Below are positions 33,372-44,321 of a stretch of DNA of 64,000 nt, piece by piece. Location of the stretch: NCBI RefSeq assembly GCF_041765605.1, contig NZ_CP168900.1:822001-886000 (forward strand). Reading direction: 5' to 3'. The DNA comes from Listeria monocytogenes. Its GTDB lineage: Bacteria > Bacillota > Bacilli > Lactobacillales > Listeriaceae. The notes beneath the pieces are model-generated. The model was not told the origin of the DNA. It searched no databases and saw only the letters and a list, made by a program, of their open reading frames with translations. Position 1 is the stretch's first letter. Each line of letters opens with the position of its first letter. A program made the translations under genes and the position numbers.

Positions 33372-34652
33372 ATGAATGCTTTTGATAAATTTTACAAAAA
33401 AACAGTAGAAGAACGACGTGCGATTTTGACAGAATATGCCGACTTAAATGAAGAAGAGGAGGCATTTTTAGCTTCTACAGGGGCGCTTTCTTTTGATAAA
33501 GCGAATCATATGATTGAAAACACGATTGGCATTTATTCGCTGCCGCTCGGATTAGGAATGAACATGCTTTTAAATGATAAACGTTATGTGGTACCGATGG
33601 CGATGGAAGAGCCTTCTGTTGTGGCGGCCCAAAGCGCTGGGGCGAAACTTATTGCACAAAATGGCGGGATAACTGGAAGTGCAACAAAACGAAAAATGAT
33701 TGGTCAGATTGAGTTGATTTCTGTTTCTGATATCCAAGCAGCAAAAGAAAACATCATCGCGAACGAAGAACAACTAATTGCTATCGCTAACCAAGCGCAT
33801 CCATCGTTACAAAAGCGTGGCGGTGGTGCGGTTGAAATTCAAGTCAGAACAGCACAAACAGCCAACGACGAAACGTTACTTATCGTTCATTTACTCGTAG
33901 ACACCCAAGAAGCAATGGGCGCGAATATGGTCAATACGATGGTCGAAACCTTAGCGCCAGAATTAGAAATGTTGACGAACGGAACAGCCAATATGCGTAT
34001 TTTATCTAATTTAGTAGATGAAGCGACCGCAACTGCTGTTTGTCGGATTAATCCAGAAAGTTTAGCAACCAAAACCCAGAGCGGTGAATGGGTTCGTGAT
34101 AGAATCATTGCTGCATATGAATTTGCTGATGCAGACATTTACCGAGCAGCAACACATAATAAAGGAATAATGAATGGTATTGATGCGGTAATTATGGCGT
34201 TTGGGAACGATTGGCGCGCGGTAGAAGCGGCAAGTCACGCCTACGCAGCTAGAACAGGAAGCTACAAACCGATGTCTAAGTGGTCAAAAGATGCGGAGGG
34301 GTATTTGGTTGGGGAATTAACTTTACCGATGCCAGTAGCCTTTGTAGGAGGTTCTATCGGCATCCATCCAATCGCAACACTTTCGAAAAAAATTGCCCGT
34401 GTTGAATCAGCGAAGGAATTAGCGATGTTAGTATGTGCCGTTGGATTAACACAAAATTTATCAGCTTTAAAAGCACTCGTAACAGAAGGAATTCAACGCG
34501 GTCATATGTCATTACAAGCGAAATCACTAGCCATGACAGCCGGTGCAGAAGCAGATGAGATTGAAAAAGTAGCCACATTTTTACAAGAAAGTAAACAATT
34601 AAATGTAGTTGCTGCAAAAGAATTTATTACCAAATTACGCAGTGGAAAATAA
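33372..34652 (+). CDS. mvaA: Hydroxymethylglutaryl-CoA reductase, class II
   Basis: A 426-residue class II HMG-CoA reductase, which makes mevalonate from HMG-CoA for isoprenoid synthesis. By position the catalytic set is Glu80 (MAMEEPSVVAAQ), Lys264 (THNKGIMNGID), Asp280 (AFGNDWRA) and His378 (RGHMSLQAK), in the same order and spacing as in Pseudomonas mevalonii. DTQEAMGANMVNTM is the substrate-binding segment. Listeria uses the mevalonate route beside the non-mevalonate route, so a biosynthetic role fits. The ribosome site GAGGTG precedes the ATG. Confidence 0.93.
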   Translation: MNAFDKFYKKTVEERRAILTEYADLNEEEEAFLASTGALSFDKANHMIENTIGIYSLPLGLGMNMLLNDKRYVVPMAMEEPSVVAAQSAGAKLIAQNGGITGSATKRKMIGQIELISVSDIQAAKENIIANEEQLIAIANQAHPSLQKRGGGAVEIQVRTAQTANDETLLIVHLLVDTQEAMGANMVNTMVETLAPELEMLTNGTANMRILSNLVDEATATAVCRINPESLATKTQSGEWVRDRIIAAYEFADADIYRAATHNKGIMNGIDAVIMAFGNDWRAVEAASHAYAARTGSYKPMSKWSKDAEGYLVGELTLPMPVAFVGGSIGIHPIATLSKKIARVESAKELAMLVCAVGLTQNLSALKALVTEGIQRGHMSLQAKSLAMTAGAEADEIEKVATFLQESKQLNVVAAKEFITKLRSGK

Positions 34653-34850
34653 AATAAATTATTAAGCCCACCTTTACAAAAACTTAACAATACATTCGGA
34701 ACGTGATAAAGCCTTTAGTATCAACAACTTTCAGAGATTTACTTGGACTTCACTTTACAAAATAAAAAAAAGTTATTTACGTTGCTTTTACTTTCTTTTA
34801 TGATGAAAAAAGAGTGAAATTACAAGATTACAAACAAAAAGGAGATATTC

Positions 34851-36485
34851 ATGGGAGACATAAATATTCAGCAGATGATTTTTCAATTTATCGGAGGACT
34901 TGGAATTTTTCTTTTCGGTATAAAATACATGGGAGACGGACTGCAAATGGCAGCCGGCGACAGACTCCGTGATATTTTAGATAAGTACACAACGAATCCT
35001 TTTATGGGTGTACTTGCCGGGATTTTAGTTACTGTATTAATTCAAAGTAGCTCAGGTACAACTGTTTTGACGGTCGGACTAGTAAGTGCCGGATTTATGA
35101 CGTTAAAACAAGCAATTGGTGTTATCATGGGGGCGAACATCGGAACAACCGTTACCGCCTTTATTATTGGGATTAAGCTATCCGAATACTCTTTACCAAT
35201 AATTGCTGTTGGTGCAGTACTTTTATTCTTCTTTAAAAATCATAAAGTCAAAAATATTGGCCAAGTATTCTTTGGATTTGGTGCCTTATTTTATGGACTA
35301 GATTTGATGGGGCAAGGGATGAAACCTCTTGCTGGAATGGAATCTTTCCATGAATTAACTGCTCAAATGAGTACGAATCCATTCTTAGGTTTGCTAATCG
35401 GAACGATCTTCACGGCAGTTGTACAGTCATCGAGTGCGACTATCGGGATTTTACAAGAATTATATGGGCAAGGTGCGATTGATCTTCAAGCGGCCTTACC
35501 GGTTCTATTCGGTGACAATATCGGAACAACCATCACAGCTGTTCTTGCAGCGATTGGTGCGAGTGTTGCCGCGAAACGTGCAGCAGCGACACATGTTATC
35601 TTTAACTTAATCGGTGCCGTCATTTTCATGCTGGTACTTCCATTATTTACCGCACTGGTTTCCTATTTACAAGGATTGTTTGGACTAAATCCAGAGATGA
35701 CGATTGCTGTCGCGCACGGGACGTTTAATATTACGAATACCTTTATTCAATTCTGGTTTATCGGTGCATTTGCATGGCTTGTTACGAAGCTTATTCCAGG
35801 CGACGACTCGCGAATTGATTATAAAACCAAACATTTGGATACGAATTTAATTGATCAATCTCCTGGTATCGCTCTTGAAATGGCACGTGAAGAAACGCTA
35901 CGCATGGCGGATTACGCGAAATTCGGGTTGCAAGAAGCGAGACAATACCTTGTGAACCGGGAATCGAAGCATGCGGAATCGACTATTCAAGTAGAAGAAG
36001 CCGTAAATAATTTAGACCGAAAAATCACCGAGTATTTAACGAAAATTTCTTCTGTAGCCTTAACGAACAACGAGACAGAAGAGCACGCGCTAATGCTTGA
36101 TACCGTTCGTGATATTGAACGCGTTGGTGATCACATGGAAAACATCGTAGAAAACATCGATCAACTAATTAAAAATAAAGCGAAAATGTCAGAAGAAGCT
36201 TCCGAGCAACTCATCGAAATGTTTGAGCTGACAACCGCGAATTTCGAACGTGCAGTGAAAGCAATGCACAAAAAAGATCGCACACTCGCAGAAGAAACTA
36301 TTTTAGTAGAAAAAGATATTGATAAAGCAGAACGCAGATTACGTAAAAATCATATTCGTCGCTTAAACGAAGGCAAATGCCAAGTCGTTAGCGGAATTCT
36401 ATACATTGATATCGTCAGTGATTTAGAACGAATTGGTGACCACGCGAACAACATTGCTGAATCTGTTTTAGAATTAAATGAATAA
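34851..36485 (+). CDS. Na+/phosphate cotransporter with PhoU domain (NptA-like)
   Basis: A 544-residue protein: about eight membrane segments in residues 1-330 with two inverted QSSS repeats (LIQSSSGTTVLTVGL and VVQSSSATIGIL), the hallmark of Na/Pi cotransporters of the NptA/PF02690 family, then a cytoplasmic PhoU-like helical bundle (about 345-540) with VRDIERVGDHMENI and VSDLERIGDHANNI. It imports (or balances) inorganic phosphate with sodium. AAAGGAG precedes the ATG. A 200-bp AT-rich leader with no clear regulator site lies upstream. Confidence 0.88.
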   Translation: MGDINIQQMIFQFIGGLGIFLFGIKYMGDGLQMAAGDRLRDILDKYTTNPFMGVLAGILVTVLIQSSSGTTVLTVGLVSAGFMTLKQAIGVIMGANIGTTVTAFIIGIKLSEYSLPIIAVGAVLLFFFKNHKVKNIGQVFFGFGALFYGLDLMGQGMKPLAGMESFHELTAQMSTNPFLGLLIGTIFTAVVQSSSATIGILQELYGQGAIDLQAALPVLFGDNIGTTITAVLAAIGASVAAKRAAATHVIFNLIGAVIFMLVLPLFTALVSYLQGLFGLNPEMTIAVAHGTFNITNTFIQFWFIGAFAWLVTKLIPGDDSRIDYKTKHLDTNLIDQSPGIALEMAREETLRMADYAKFGLQEARQYLVNRESKHAESTIQVEEAVNNLDRKITEYLTKISSVALTNNETEEHALMLDTVRDIERVGDHMENIVENIDQLIKNKAKMSEEASEQLIEMFELTTANFERAVKAMHKKDRTLAEETILVEKDIDKAERRLRKNHIRRLNEGKCQVVSGILYIDIVSDLERIGDHANNIAESVLELNE

Positions 36486-36490
36486 AAGGA

Positions 36491-36530
36491 AAAAGAAACT
36501 AGCTTAATTTTACAGCTGGTTTCTTTTTTT
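36491..36530 (+). terminator. Intrinsic terminator
   Basis: AAAGAAACTAGCT with AGCTGGTTTCTTT and a T-run. Confidence 0.85.
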
Positions 36531-36639
36531 GTTAAAAATCTACACTTTTACTAGTCCTTGTGAAGCATTGAGTATAAACGAATAGTGGTGTAAAATAAGA
36601 ATGATTATAAAACTAGAATGACTGGAAGTGTTGAGTCTT

Positions 36640-39600
36640 ATGCGAAATAGAAAAACAATGGATGGAAACACGGCCGCAGCTTATATTTCTTATGCTTTTA
36701 CAGAAGTTGCAGCAATCTATCCGATTACCCCTTCCTCCACCATGGCTGAACTTGTGGATGAATGGTCATCAAAGAACAAGAAAAATTTATTCAATGAACC
36801 CGTAAAAGTAGTAGAAATGCAATCAGAAGCAGGAGCGGCAGGAACTGTTCACGGATCACTTCAAGCTGGTGCGCTAACTAGCACATACACGGCGAGCCAA
36901 GGTTTACTTTTAATGATTCCTAATATGTACAAAATTGCCGGTGAACTATTGCCAACTGTTTTCCATGTTTCCGCAAGAACAATTTCGGCAGCCTCGCTAA
37001 ATATTTTTGGCGACCATAGTGATGTGATGGCAGCGCGTCAAACAGGATTTGCGATGCTAGCAGAAGGTTCCGTTCAAGAAGTAATGGACTTATCCGCGGT
37101 TGCTCATCTGGCTTCACTAAAAGGAAGTTTGCCATTTTTAAATTTCTTTGACGGCTTCCGCACAAGTCATGAATTACAAAAAGTCGAAGTACTCGAATAC
37201 GACGAATTAGAAAATTCACTCGACAAAGAGGCATTACAACAATTCAGAAATCGGGCTATGACACCAAATAATCCTAAAACTTTAGGTTCGAATCAAAATC
37301 CAGATATCTTTTTCCAACAAAGAGAAACGGTGAACCGCTATTACGAGGAAATCCCTAACATTGTTCAAAATTATATGAAAGAAATCAATCAGCTTCGTGG
37401 CACGGATTATGACTTAGTAAATTATTATGGAGCAGAAGACGCAACAGACGTGATTGTGGCGATGGGTTCTGTAACGCCGGTCATTGAGCAAGTTATTGAT
37501 TACTTAACAACGCAAGGCAAGAAAGTGGGATTACTCAATATCCGTTTATATCGTCCTTTCCCAGCAGAAACCTTTTTAGCAAAACTACCGAAAACAGTAG
37601 AACGCGTGGCTGTTCTAGATCGGACGAAAGAACCCGGATCAGGCGGGGAACCACTTTTACTCGACGTGCAAAGTGTGCTTTATGATAGTGAGACTCGTCC
37701 ACTAGTTATTGGCGGTAGATATGGCTTAGGTTCAAAAGATGTTACACCAGACCAGATTCTCGGTGTTTATTCGCACCTAACGACAGAAAATCCAAAACCG
37801 CGCTTTACAATTGGAATTACGGATGATATTACTAATCTTTCTATTGAAAATACAGGACCGAGCGATCTAACTTCAGAAAAAACGTTCCAATGTAAATTCT
37901 GGGGCTTCGGTTCGGATGGGACAGTTGGCGCGAATAAAGCCGCTATCAAAATTATTGGCGATAACACCGATTTATATGCACAAGGTTACTTTTCCTATGA
38001 TTCGAAAAAATCGGGCGGGCTAACTGTTTCGCATTTGCGCTTTGGTGAAAAACGAATTCGCTCAGCCTATCTAATCCAACAAGCGGATTTTGTCTCATGC
38101 TCCACCTCGGCCTATTTACGTTCCTATGATTTATTAAAAGGTTTAAAACCAGGCGGAACATTCTTGCTCAATACCATTTGGGAAGGCAAACAGTTAGAAC
38201 GCCATTTGCCAGCTGCCATGCGTGAATATATTGCGAAAAATAATATTCAATTTTATACATTAAATGCGATGAGAATTGCAGGAGAAGCAGGACTTGGTAG
38301 AAGAATTAATACCGTTATGCAAACGGCCTTTTTCCGAGTGACCGACATTTTACCGTTCGAAAAAGCACTTGCTGATTTAAAAGCATCGGCTATCGCTACT
38401 TACGGGAAAAAAGATATGGCGGTTGCAGAGAAAAATATTTTCGCGATGGACCAAACTGTTGCTAATTTGCATAAAGTAGAAGTTCCTGCAAGCTGGGCAA
38501 ATCCAGTTGTAACAGCAGAAACGAATGCAACGACTGAAAAACCAGCTTATGTACAAAATATCCTTGAGCCAGTGAATCGCTTAGAAGGCGATAACTTGAC
38601 TGTTGGTGATTTAATTTCGAATGGTATGGTCAGTGGGGCTTATCCTCCGGGGACTGCAGCTTACGAAAAACGCGGAATTGCACTCGAAGTTCCTGAATGG
38701 ATTTCTGAAAACTGTACGATGTGTAATGAATGCGCCTTTGTTTGTCCGCATGCTGCCATTCGTCCGATTTTAACAGATGAAGAAGAAATGGAATCTGCTC
38801 CAGAAGGTTTTATGACAAGAGAAATGCGCGGCAAAGATGGCCTTCGTTACCGTATCCAAGTTTCCCCAATGGACTGCACTGGTTGTAACTTATGTGCGGA
38901 AACGTGTCCGGCGAAAGATAAAGCGCTTGTAATGAAACCATTTGAAGAAGTGGCAGCTAAAGAAAATCCGAATTGGTCATTTGCGATTAATGTGAAACCG
39001 AAGAAAAACCCTGGGAAGAAAAATACTGTGCCAGGAAGCCAATTTGAACAACCGTTACTGGAGTTCTCTGGTGCTTGTGCAGGTTGCGGTGAAACTCCTT
39101 ATGTTAAATTATTAACGCAAATGTTTGGCGACCGGATGATGATTGCTAATGCAACTGGTTGTTCCTCTATTTGGGGCGCATCTGCACCTGCAACGCCTTA
39201 TACTGTCAATGATAAAGGACATGGACCGGCGTGGGGCAATTCCCTTTTAGAAGATAACGCAGAATATGGTTATGGTATGTATTTAGCAAACCAAACCATG
39301 CGAAAAGCTTTAAACAATAAAGTGACAAAAGCGCTCAGAGAAGAAGCCATGTCAGAAACGTTACGCGAGGCGCTTGTTGACTGGCAAACACAAATGGATG
39401 TTTCAGAAGATACACGCGAACGGGCAGAAGCATTACAACTTGCGCTTCTTAGTGAGATGGAAGATAGCGCGGCACTCGAATCCATCTATAATGACCGAGA
39501 ATTATTTATTAAACGATCGCAGTGGATGCTTGGAGGCGACGGCTGGGCTTATGATATTGGCTTCGGCGGAATTGATCATGTGTTAGCATCAGGCGAAGAT

Positions 39601-40287
39601 GTAAATATTTTCGTAATGGATAATGAAGTATATTCAAATACTGGTGGACAATCATCGAAAGCCACACCAACCGCAGCAATTGCCAAATTTGCTTCAGGCG
39701 GGAAATCTGTCGGCAAAAAAGACCTTGGTATTATGGCGATGAGTTACGGAAATATCTATGTGGCGCAAATTGCGATGGGGGCGAACAAACGTCAAACCTT
39801 AAAAGCTATTGAAGAAGCAGAGGCATATCCAGGACCATCTCTAATTATTGCTTATACGCCGTGTATTAATCACGGTATTTCAAGCGGTATGAAAACGATG
39901 CTAAGTGAAACGCAAAAAGCAGTGGAATGCGGCTACTGGAGCTTGTACCGTTATAATCCAGCACTAGAAGAAAAAGGAAAAAATCCAATGACAATGGATT
40001 ATAAAAAAGTCGATTTCGATCAATTCGAAGACTTCCTAAAACGCGAAACACGATACTCAGCGCTTTACAAAGCAAATCCAGATGTTGCAACAAAACTATC
40101 CGAAAAAACCCGTTTAGATGCAGAAAAACGTTTTAAACGCTATGCGACGATGGCTGGGCTTGATTTAGAGAAAATTTTAAAGAAAAAAGAAGTAACAGAA
40201 GAAGTGAAAGCACCTGTGGATGATGAGCGAGCAGCTAGAAAAGCTGCGCGTGAGGCTAGAAGATTAGCACGGGAGCAAGGGAAATAA
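36640..40287 (+). CDS. nifJ: Pyruvate:flavodoxin/ferredoxin oxidoreductase
   Basis: A 1215-residue single-chain PFOR that turns pyruvate and CoA to acetyl-CoA and CO2 with ferredoxin or flavodoxin as acceptor. In order: the thiamine-diphosphate/pyrimidine domain (MDGNTAAAYISYAFTEVAAIYPITPSS), the transketolase-like domain, the gamma domain, the 2x[4Fe-4S] ferredoxin insert with CTMCNECAFVCP and CTGCNLCAETCP (about 690-760), then the diphosphate-binding domain with CAGCGETPY and GGDGWAYDIG and the C-terminal tail. The ATG at 36640 is preferred; the frame opens four codons earlier at GTG and TTG codons with poor spacing. An odd Arg/Ala-rich C-terminal tail (ERAARKAAREARRLAREQGK) has been added to the usual end. 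The enzyme is sensitive to oxygen, so low-oxygen use is expected. Confidence 0.92.
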   Translation: MRNRKTMDGNTAAAYISYAFTEVAAIYPITPSSTMAELVDEWSSKNKKNLFNEPVKVVEMQSEAGAAGTVHGSLQAGALTSTYTASQGLLLMIPNMYKIAGELLPTVFHVSARTISAASLNIFGDHSDVMAARQTGFAMLAEGSVQEVMDLSAVAHLASLKGSLPFLNFFDGFRTSHELQKVEVLEYDELENSLDKEALQQFRNRAMTPNNPKTLGSNQNPDIFFQQRETVNRYYEEIPNIVQNYMKEINQLRGTDYDLVNYYGAEDATDVIVAMGSVTPVIEQVIDYLTTQGKKVGLLNIRLYRPFPAETFLAKLPKTVERVAVLDRTKEPGSGGEPLLLDVQSVLYDSETRPLVIGGRYGLGSKDVTPDQILGVYSHLTTENPKPRFTIGITDDITNLSIENTGPSDLTSEKTFQCKFWGFGSDGTVGANKAAIKIIGDNTDLYAQGYFSYDSKKSGGLTVSHLRFGEKRIRSAYLIQQADFVSCSTSAYLRSYDLLKGLKPGGTFLLNTIWEGKQLERHLPAAMREYIAKNNIQFYTLNAMRIAGEAGLGRRINTVMQTAFFRVTDILPFEKALADLKASAIATYGKKDMAVAEKNIFAMDQTVANLHKVEVPASWANPVVTAETNATTEKPAYVQNILEPVNRLEGDNLTVGDLISNGMVSGAYPPGTAAYEKRGIALEVPEWISENCTMCNECAFVCPHAAIRPILTDEEEMESAPEGFMTREMRGKDGLRYRIQVSPMDCTGCNLCAETCPAKDKALVMKPFEEVAAKENPNWSFAINVKPKKNPGKKNTVPGSQFEQPLLEFSGACAGCGETPYVKLLTQMFGDRMMIANATGCSSIWGASAPATPYTVNDKGHGPAWGNSLLEDNAEYGYGMYLANQTMRKALNNKVTKALREEAMSETLREALVDWQTQMDVSEDTRERAEALQLALLSEMEDSAALESIYNDRELFIKRSQWMLGGDGWAYDIGFGGIDHVLASGEDVNIFVMDNEVYSNTGGQSSKATPTAAIAKFASGGKSVGKKDLGIMAMSYGNIYVAQIAMGANKRQTLKAIEEAEAYPGPSLIIAYTPCINHGISSGMKTMLSETQKAVECGYWSLYRYNPALEEKGKNPMTMDYKKVDFDQFEDFLKRETRYSALYKANPDVATKLSEKTRLDAEKRFKRYATMAGLDLEKILKKKEVTEEVKAPVDDERAARKAAREARRLAREQGK

Positions 40288-40323
40288 AAAAGAAGGTCCA
40301 GCATTAGCTGGACCTTCTTTTTT
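40286..40323 (+). terminator. Intrinsic terminator after nifJ
   Basis: AAAAAAGAAGGTCCAGC with GCTGGACCTTCTTTTTT. Confidence 0.92.
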
Positions 40324-40535
40324 GCTTTTGATCTGTGGGAATCAGAAGCAATGTGGGAATGAATAGATATTCTCTTATGAAAGTTATAAAGAAATAACTA
40401 CTATTTAAATATAACTTTTTTTCTTGGAAGATGCACTAGGAAAATTAAGCGAGATATATTCAATTAAGTGTTAGTGGTTGCAGCCCAAGCCATTTGCCAC
40501 TTGTGAAAGTTTTATGACAATGATAAACCTGTTAG

Positions 40536-42500
40536 CTAACGATTTTCATGTAGCAAACCATTACGGTAAGCATCTAGCAGCACTTTTAAATCTTCTGCTT
40601 GCTCACTTAGTTTCGCACCAATGTCCGTATCTCTTACTCGTTTACGGTTAATTTCCATTTCGATAACTTGTCGAGTGGAAAGAATGTCCGTTTCATTTTT
40701 AATCGCGTCTTCTTTCGTAGTAAAGGGTTGATGACTGACTAATTGTAAACCGTAACTGTTGAAAAGTAACGTATATCCAGCCAAGCTCGTTTCTTTGTGA
40801 TAGGCTTTAGCAAATCCGCCATCAATCACGAGCATTTTGCCACTCGCTTTAATGGGACTTTCTCCTTTGCCTTCTTTGACGGGTGTATGGCCGTTAATAA
40901 TATGTCCACATTCCCCATCAAGACCAAATTCTTCCAAAATTTGCTTACAAATGAATTCATCGTTGCGTAATTTATAATAAGGATTTTTTTCCTCTTTGTG
41001 TGTTTCTTTTTCAGCAACAAAATAGCGTTCAAAGGTAGTCATTTCACTTTTTCCAAAGAGTGAAGAAATGGCACCAGTCCATAAATACCAAACGATATCA
41101 CACGCATATTTCTTTTCTTTTGTTCCTGGTGGGCGGACGTATGCTTCACGAGTTAGTATTTCAAATTGCTCTAAAAGTGCGCGACCGGCATATTTCTCCC
41201 CGCGCAATTTCATTTCCATAAAAGTCCCATCTTCATGAAGCGGAATGCAGCCATGGTACAACAAATTGCCGTTATAAGTTAAAAACATGCTCCCTTTCGA
41301 ATATAAAAATTGCACATGCTTTTGCAAGCGACGACAATTTTTAAAAGAGGCAGTAATTTTTTCGATAAGATCTTTCTCTCCATCGGTAAGAGTGTAGGGA
41401 TTTTCTGGATCAATCGTTGGGAAATGTGTGTCTAGAAGCTGGTAAGTTTTTCCTTTTAGCTGAATGGTGCCTTTTTTATAATCGATAAATTGAAGTAATA
41501 GCCGATGCTCCATATTAAATTCTTTACGACGATTAATAATTTCGCCCTCTAATTTAAACTGAATAATCGAGATGGCTTTGTGCATTCTAGCTATTTGTGT
41601 GATTTCTGCGTTACTATAGTCCGTATTATCTTCATTTTTTGGTTGGAAGTATTTACAAGGGTCATCTTTATACACTTCATCCGCAAACAGGGCAAGAGGG
41701 CGAAGGGAGATGCCGTAACTATCTTCTAAAATATCTAAATTTAAATAACGGGCAGAGATCCGAATAACATTAGCTGCACAAACTCTAGAACCACTAGCTG
41801 CTCCCATCCATAAAATATCATGATTGCCCCACTGGAAATCGAGTGAATGATAATTCATCAAAGTATCCATGATTTTATCTGGATAAGGACCGCGATCGTA
41901 AACATCACCAACAATATGCAGGTGATCTACAACCAATTGTTGAATAAGACGCGAGAGAGCACTAATAAATTCTTCTGCACGACCAAGTGAAATAATATGT
42001 TGTAAAATTTCTTCATAGTAAAGTTTTTTGTCATCTTCATTGTAGTTTTCATGAAGCAACTCTTCTAATATGTAGGCAAAATCTTCCGGCATGGCTTTTC
42101 TAACTTTGGACCGCGTGTATTTAGAAGCGACATATTGACATAGTTCAATTAAGCGAAAGAGCGTAGTGCGGTACCAAGCATGCAAATCTTCCGTCTCACT
42201 AGCAATCAAATCCATCTTTTCTTCCGGATAATAAATCAGCGTACTTAGTGAATTAATCTCCGCATCATCTAATTCTGCTCCAAAAATATCACGAATTTTT
42301 CGTTTTACAACACCAGAACCGTTACGAAGCACTTGTTCAAAAGCACTATATTCCCCGTGAACATCACTTAAAAAATGTTCGGTTCCTTTGGGAAGATTCA
42401 TAATTGCTTCCAGATTAATGATTTCCGTAGCTGTTTTAGCGATAGTGGGATATTCTTTTGCTAATAAATGCAAATATTTCATATCTAAAGTATTCACCAC
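40536..42500 (-). CDS. fbp: Fructose-1,6-bisphosphatase, class III
   Basis: A 654-residue class III (firmicute) fructose bisphosphatase, which has a calcineurin-like metallophosphatase core. Metal-binding motifs appear as [13 protein letters not shown] (about 43-55), [23 protein letters not shown] and the late [15 protein letters not shown] and IDGGFAKAY. It removes the 1-phosphate to commit carbon to gluconeogenesis. The start GTG at 42500 follows AAAGGAGG at seven bases; a second GTG follows directly. A sizeable 215-bp untranslated gap separates its end from nifJ. Confidence 0.93.
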   Translation of the reverse strand: MVNTLDMKYLHLLAKEYPTIAKTATEIINLEAIMNLPKGTEHFLSDVHGEYSAFEQVLRNGSGVVKRKIRDIFGAELDDAEINSLSTLIYYPEEKMDLIASETEDLHAWYRTTLFRLIELCQYVASKYTRSKVRKAMPEDFAYILEELLHENYNEDDKKLYYEEILQHIISLGRAEEFISALSRLIQQLVVDHLHIVGDVYDRGPYPDKIMDTLMNYHSLDFQWGNHDILWMGAASGSRVCAANVIRISARYLNLDILEDSYGISLRPLALFADEVYKDDPCKYFQPKNEDNTDYSNAEITQIARMHKAISIIQFKLEGEIINRRKEFNMEHRLLLQFIDYKKGTIQLKGKTYQLLDTHFPTIDPENPYTLTDGEKDLIEKITASFKNCRRLQKHVQFLYSKGSMFLTYNGNLLYHGCIPLHEDGTFMEMKLRGEKYAGRALLEQFEILTREAYVRPPGTKEKKYACDIVWYLWTGAISSLFGKSEMTTFERYFVAEKETHKEEKNPYYKLRNDEFICKQILEEFGLDGECGHIINGHTPVKEGKGESPIKASGKMLVIDGGFAKAYHKETSLAGYTLLFNSYGLQLVSHQPFTTKEDAIKNETDILSTRQVIEMEINRKRVRDTDIGAKLSEQAEDLKVLLDAYRNGLLHENR

Positions 42501-42610
42501 TCGACGGCCTCCTTTTTAATTGGTATAGCAATTATATTTCTTAAATGATAGTAAGGCAAACGTTTTGTTTTATAATTGGTCTATACAAAAAAGACGAGCT
42601 AGAGCCCGCC

Positions 42611-43522
42611 TTAGAAAACTGGATGAAGAAAATAGAGCACGATTGGTAAAGTAATGATACTTAAAACAGTACTGATAAACGTGGCACTGGAAACTAAATC
42701 CGGTTTTGTATCAAATTGTACAGCCATTAATGTTGTATTCGCTGCAGTTGGCATCGCTGCGAGTAAAATCATGATTTGTTTCGTCATTTCATCCACCGGA
42801 AGAATCAACGTTAAACCAAAAGCGATAATTGGCGCAATGAGCAACTTGAGCACTAGGGCAATACCAACTTTCGCAAGTTCAATCCGTCGAAACGAAATTA
42901 CAGCCAGTTGCATTCCGAGTACAATCATAATCGTTGGAATAGCAGCATCTCCAACCAGTTTCACACAAGTCATTAGGGCGGAAGGGAGCGAGACATGTAG
43001 CAATTGTAGCGCGAGTCCGAGTAATGCCCCGTAAGCAATCGGCATGCGAACGACCCGCTTCATAACGGTTTTCATTCCGTTCGCATCCTTACTTCCTTTT
43101 GCAGCGAAATAAATACCAATCGTACTCATAGCTAGTTGTTGAAGTACCATTAACACAACTGCGATATCAAGCCCCATAGCCCCAAAAACAAGCAATACAA
43201 CAGGGGTTCCATAATTCCCATTATTCATAAACGCACTAGCCAAAATGAGCGCGCAACGATCTTGCAAGTTGTAACCAAGCAGAAAACTAACCAAACTGAC
43301 GAGCAAAATTAAACTCAAACAAAGCGCAAAAATGTAAATCGCCAAATAAACATAATCCATCGTAAGTGGATTGGTATAAAAAGTATTAAATGCAAGAAAC
43401 GGCGACATTAAGTAAAGCGTGAGTTTAGACAAATTGGGAATATCAAATTTTAATGTCTTTTGCCCAATAAATCCAATAGCGAAAATCCCAAAAACTGGCA
43501 GTAAAATAAGTAGAAATTCCAT
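42611..43522 (-). CDS. Auxin efflux carrier (AEC) family transporter
   Basis: A 303-residue membrane protein with about ten hydrophobic segments arranged in two halves. NNGNYGTPVVLLVFG in the middle and the C-terminal AAMPTAANTTLMAVQF segment are conserved AEC family features (MleP-like malate or related organic acid carriers). The substrate is unknown. The GAGGGC ribosome site is weak but well placed. It is on the same strand as fbp, with a gap of about 110 bases. Confidence 0.85.
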   Translation of the reverse strand: MEFLLILLPVFGIFAIGFIGQKTLKFDIPNLSKLTLYLMSPFLAFNTFYTNPLTMDYVYLAIYIFALCLSLILLVSLVSFLLGYNLQDRCALILASAFMNNGNYGTPVVLLVFGAMGLDIAVVLMVLQQLAMSTIGIYFAAKGSKDANGMKTVMKRVVRMPIAYGALLGLALQLLHVSLPSALMTCVKLVGDAAIPTIMIVLGMQLAVISFRRIELAKVGIALVLKLLIAPIIAFGLTLILPVDEMTKQIMILLAAMPTAANTTLMAVQFDTKPDLVSSATFISTVLSIITLPIVLYFLHPVF

Positions 43523-43679
43523 AGCAGCCCTCTTTTCTATGTATATTGTAGCTTATTGTACCATAAATGAAAAAAAGCTAATCAATAAAACACTTTTATA
43601 AGAAAAAAGCTAATCGATTAACTAAATGAAAGTAAAAATTATTTAAAATAGACCAGGAGAGATAAATACTGCGATGATT

Positions 43680-43820
43680 TAATGATTTATTCAGAGAAAG
43701 GCGCTTTTAAATCGGTAAAAACGCTTTAGTTACAAGTGATGTTGCTAATATAACGCATCTGAATAGCAATGAAAGTTTGATGTGAAAGTGGCATTTTTGC
43801 TAGTTAAAAATGCTTTTTTT
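43680..43820 (+). ncRNA. Possible small RNA ending at an orphan terminator
   Basis: The intergenic stretch has no ORF, yet holds a clean intrinsic terminator at 43791-43820: GCATTTTT, a seven-base loop GCTAGTT, AAAAATGC, then seven T. No gene lies upstream on this strand (the neighbour is convergent in the opposite sense), so a short transcript ending here is implied. The start is not known; the 5' limit given is approximate. A -10-like TAAAAT lies near 43640. Confidence 0.4.
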
Positions 43821-44053
43821 CCTTAAAAAGTGCTAATGTAATAGTGAAATGAGCAAGAAGTTTTACCAACTTCACTGAACAGACACCAAAAAGTCACTTT
43901 TTAGCCACAAAAATCATTGAAAAGGTCTTTTTTTAGTATAAAAAACAAGAGAGATTCTATTATAATGGTTATGTTGAACTAGAAATATTGCTATATCTAA
44001 AGAGATTTTTAGGTATCAGTTATGTTTACTGAAAATCAAAGGAGATAATACAA

Positions 44054-44162
44054 ATGAATAACAACCAGCGCTTAAATCAGCATTTATTTAGCTGAAATTT
44101 TTTCAAAAGAAGAGAATCTAGTAGTTGCAACAAGAAAAAAGCTAGTAGATTTTGTCTCCTAA
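44054..44162 (+). pseudogene. Small peptide gene with a frame break
   Basis: AAAGGAGATAATACAA precedes ATG at 44054, giving MNNNQRLNQHLFS and a TGA. From 44091 another frame continues AEIFSKEENLVVATRKKLVD then FVS and a stop. The two halves look like one protein of about 36 residues interrupted by a single-base shift at about 44092. It has no known relative. A functional 13-residue peptide cannot be excluded. Confidence 0.4.
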
Positions 44163-44321
44163 AAGATTATATAAATAAATTAGTGGAGAGAAGCGAAACA
44201 GGGGGAAATTTTTCACTTTTCTAACTCACTAAAAAATATTAAGTCATTTAAAACAACTTAATTTAAACAGTTATCTGGGAAACTTACTTTATATGAAATA
44301 CGCACAGGAGAGGAACTGTTC

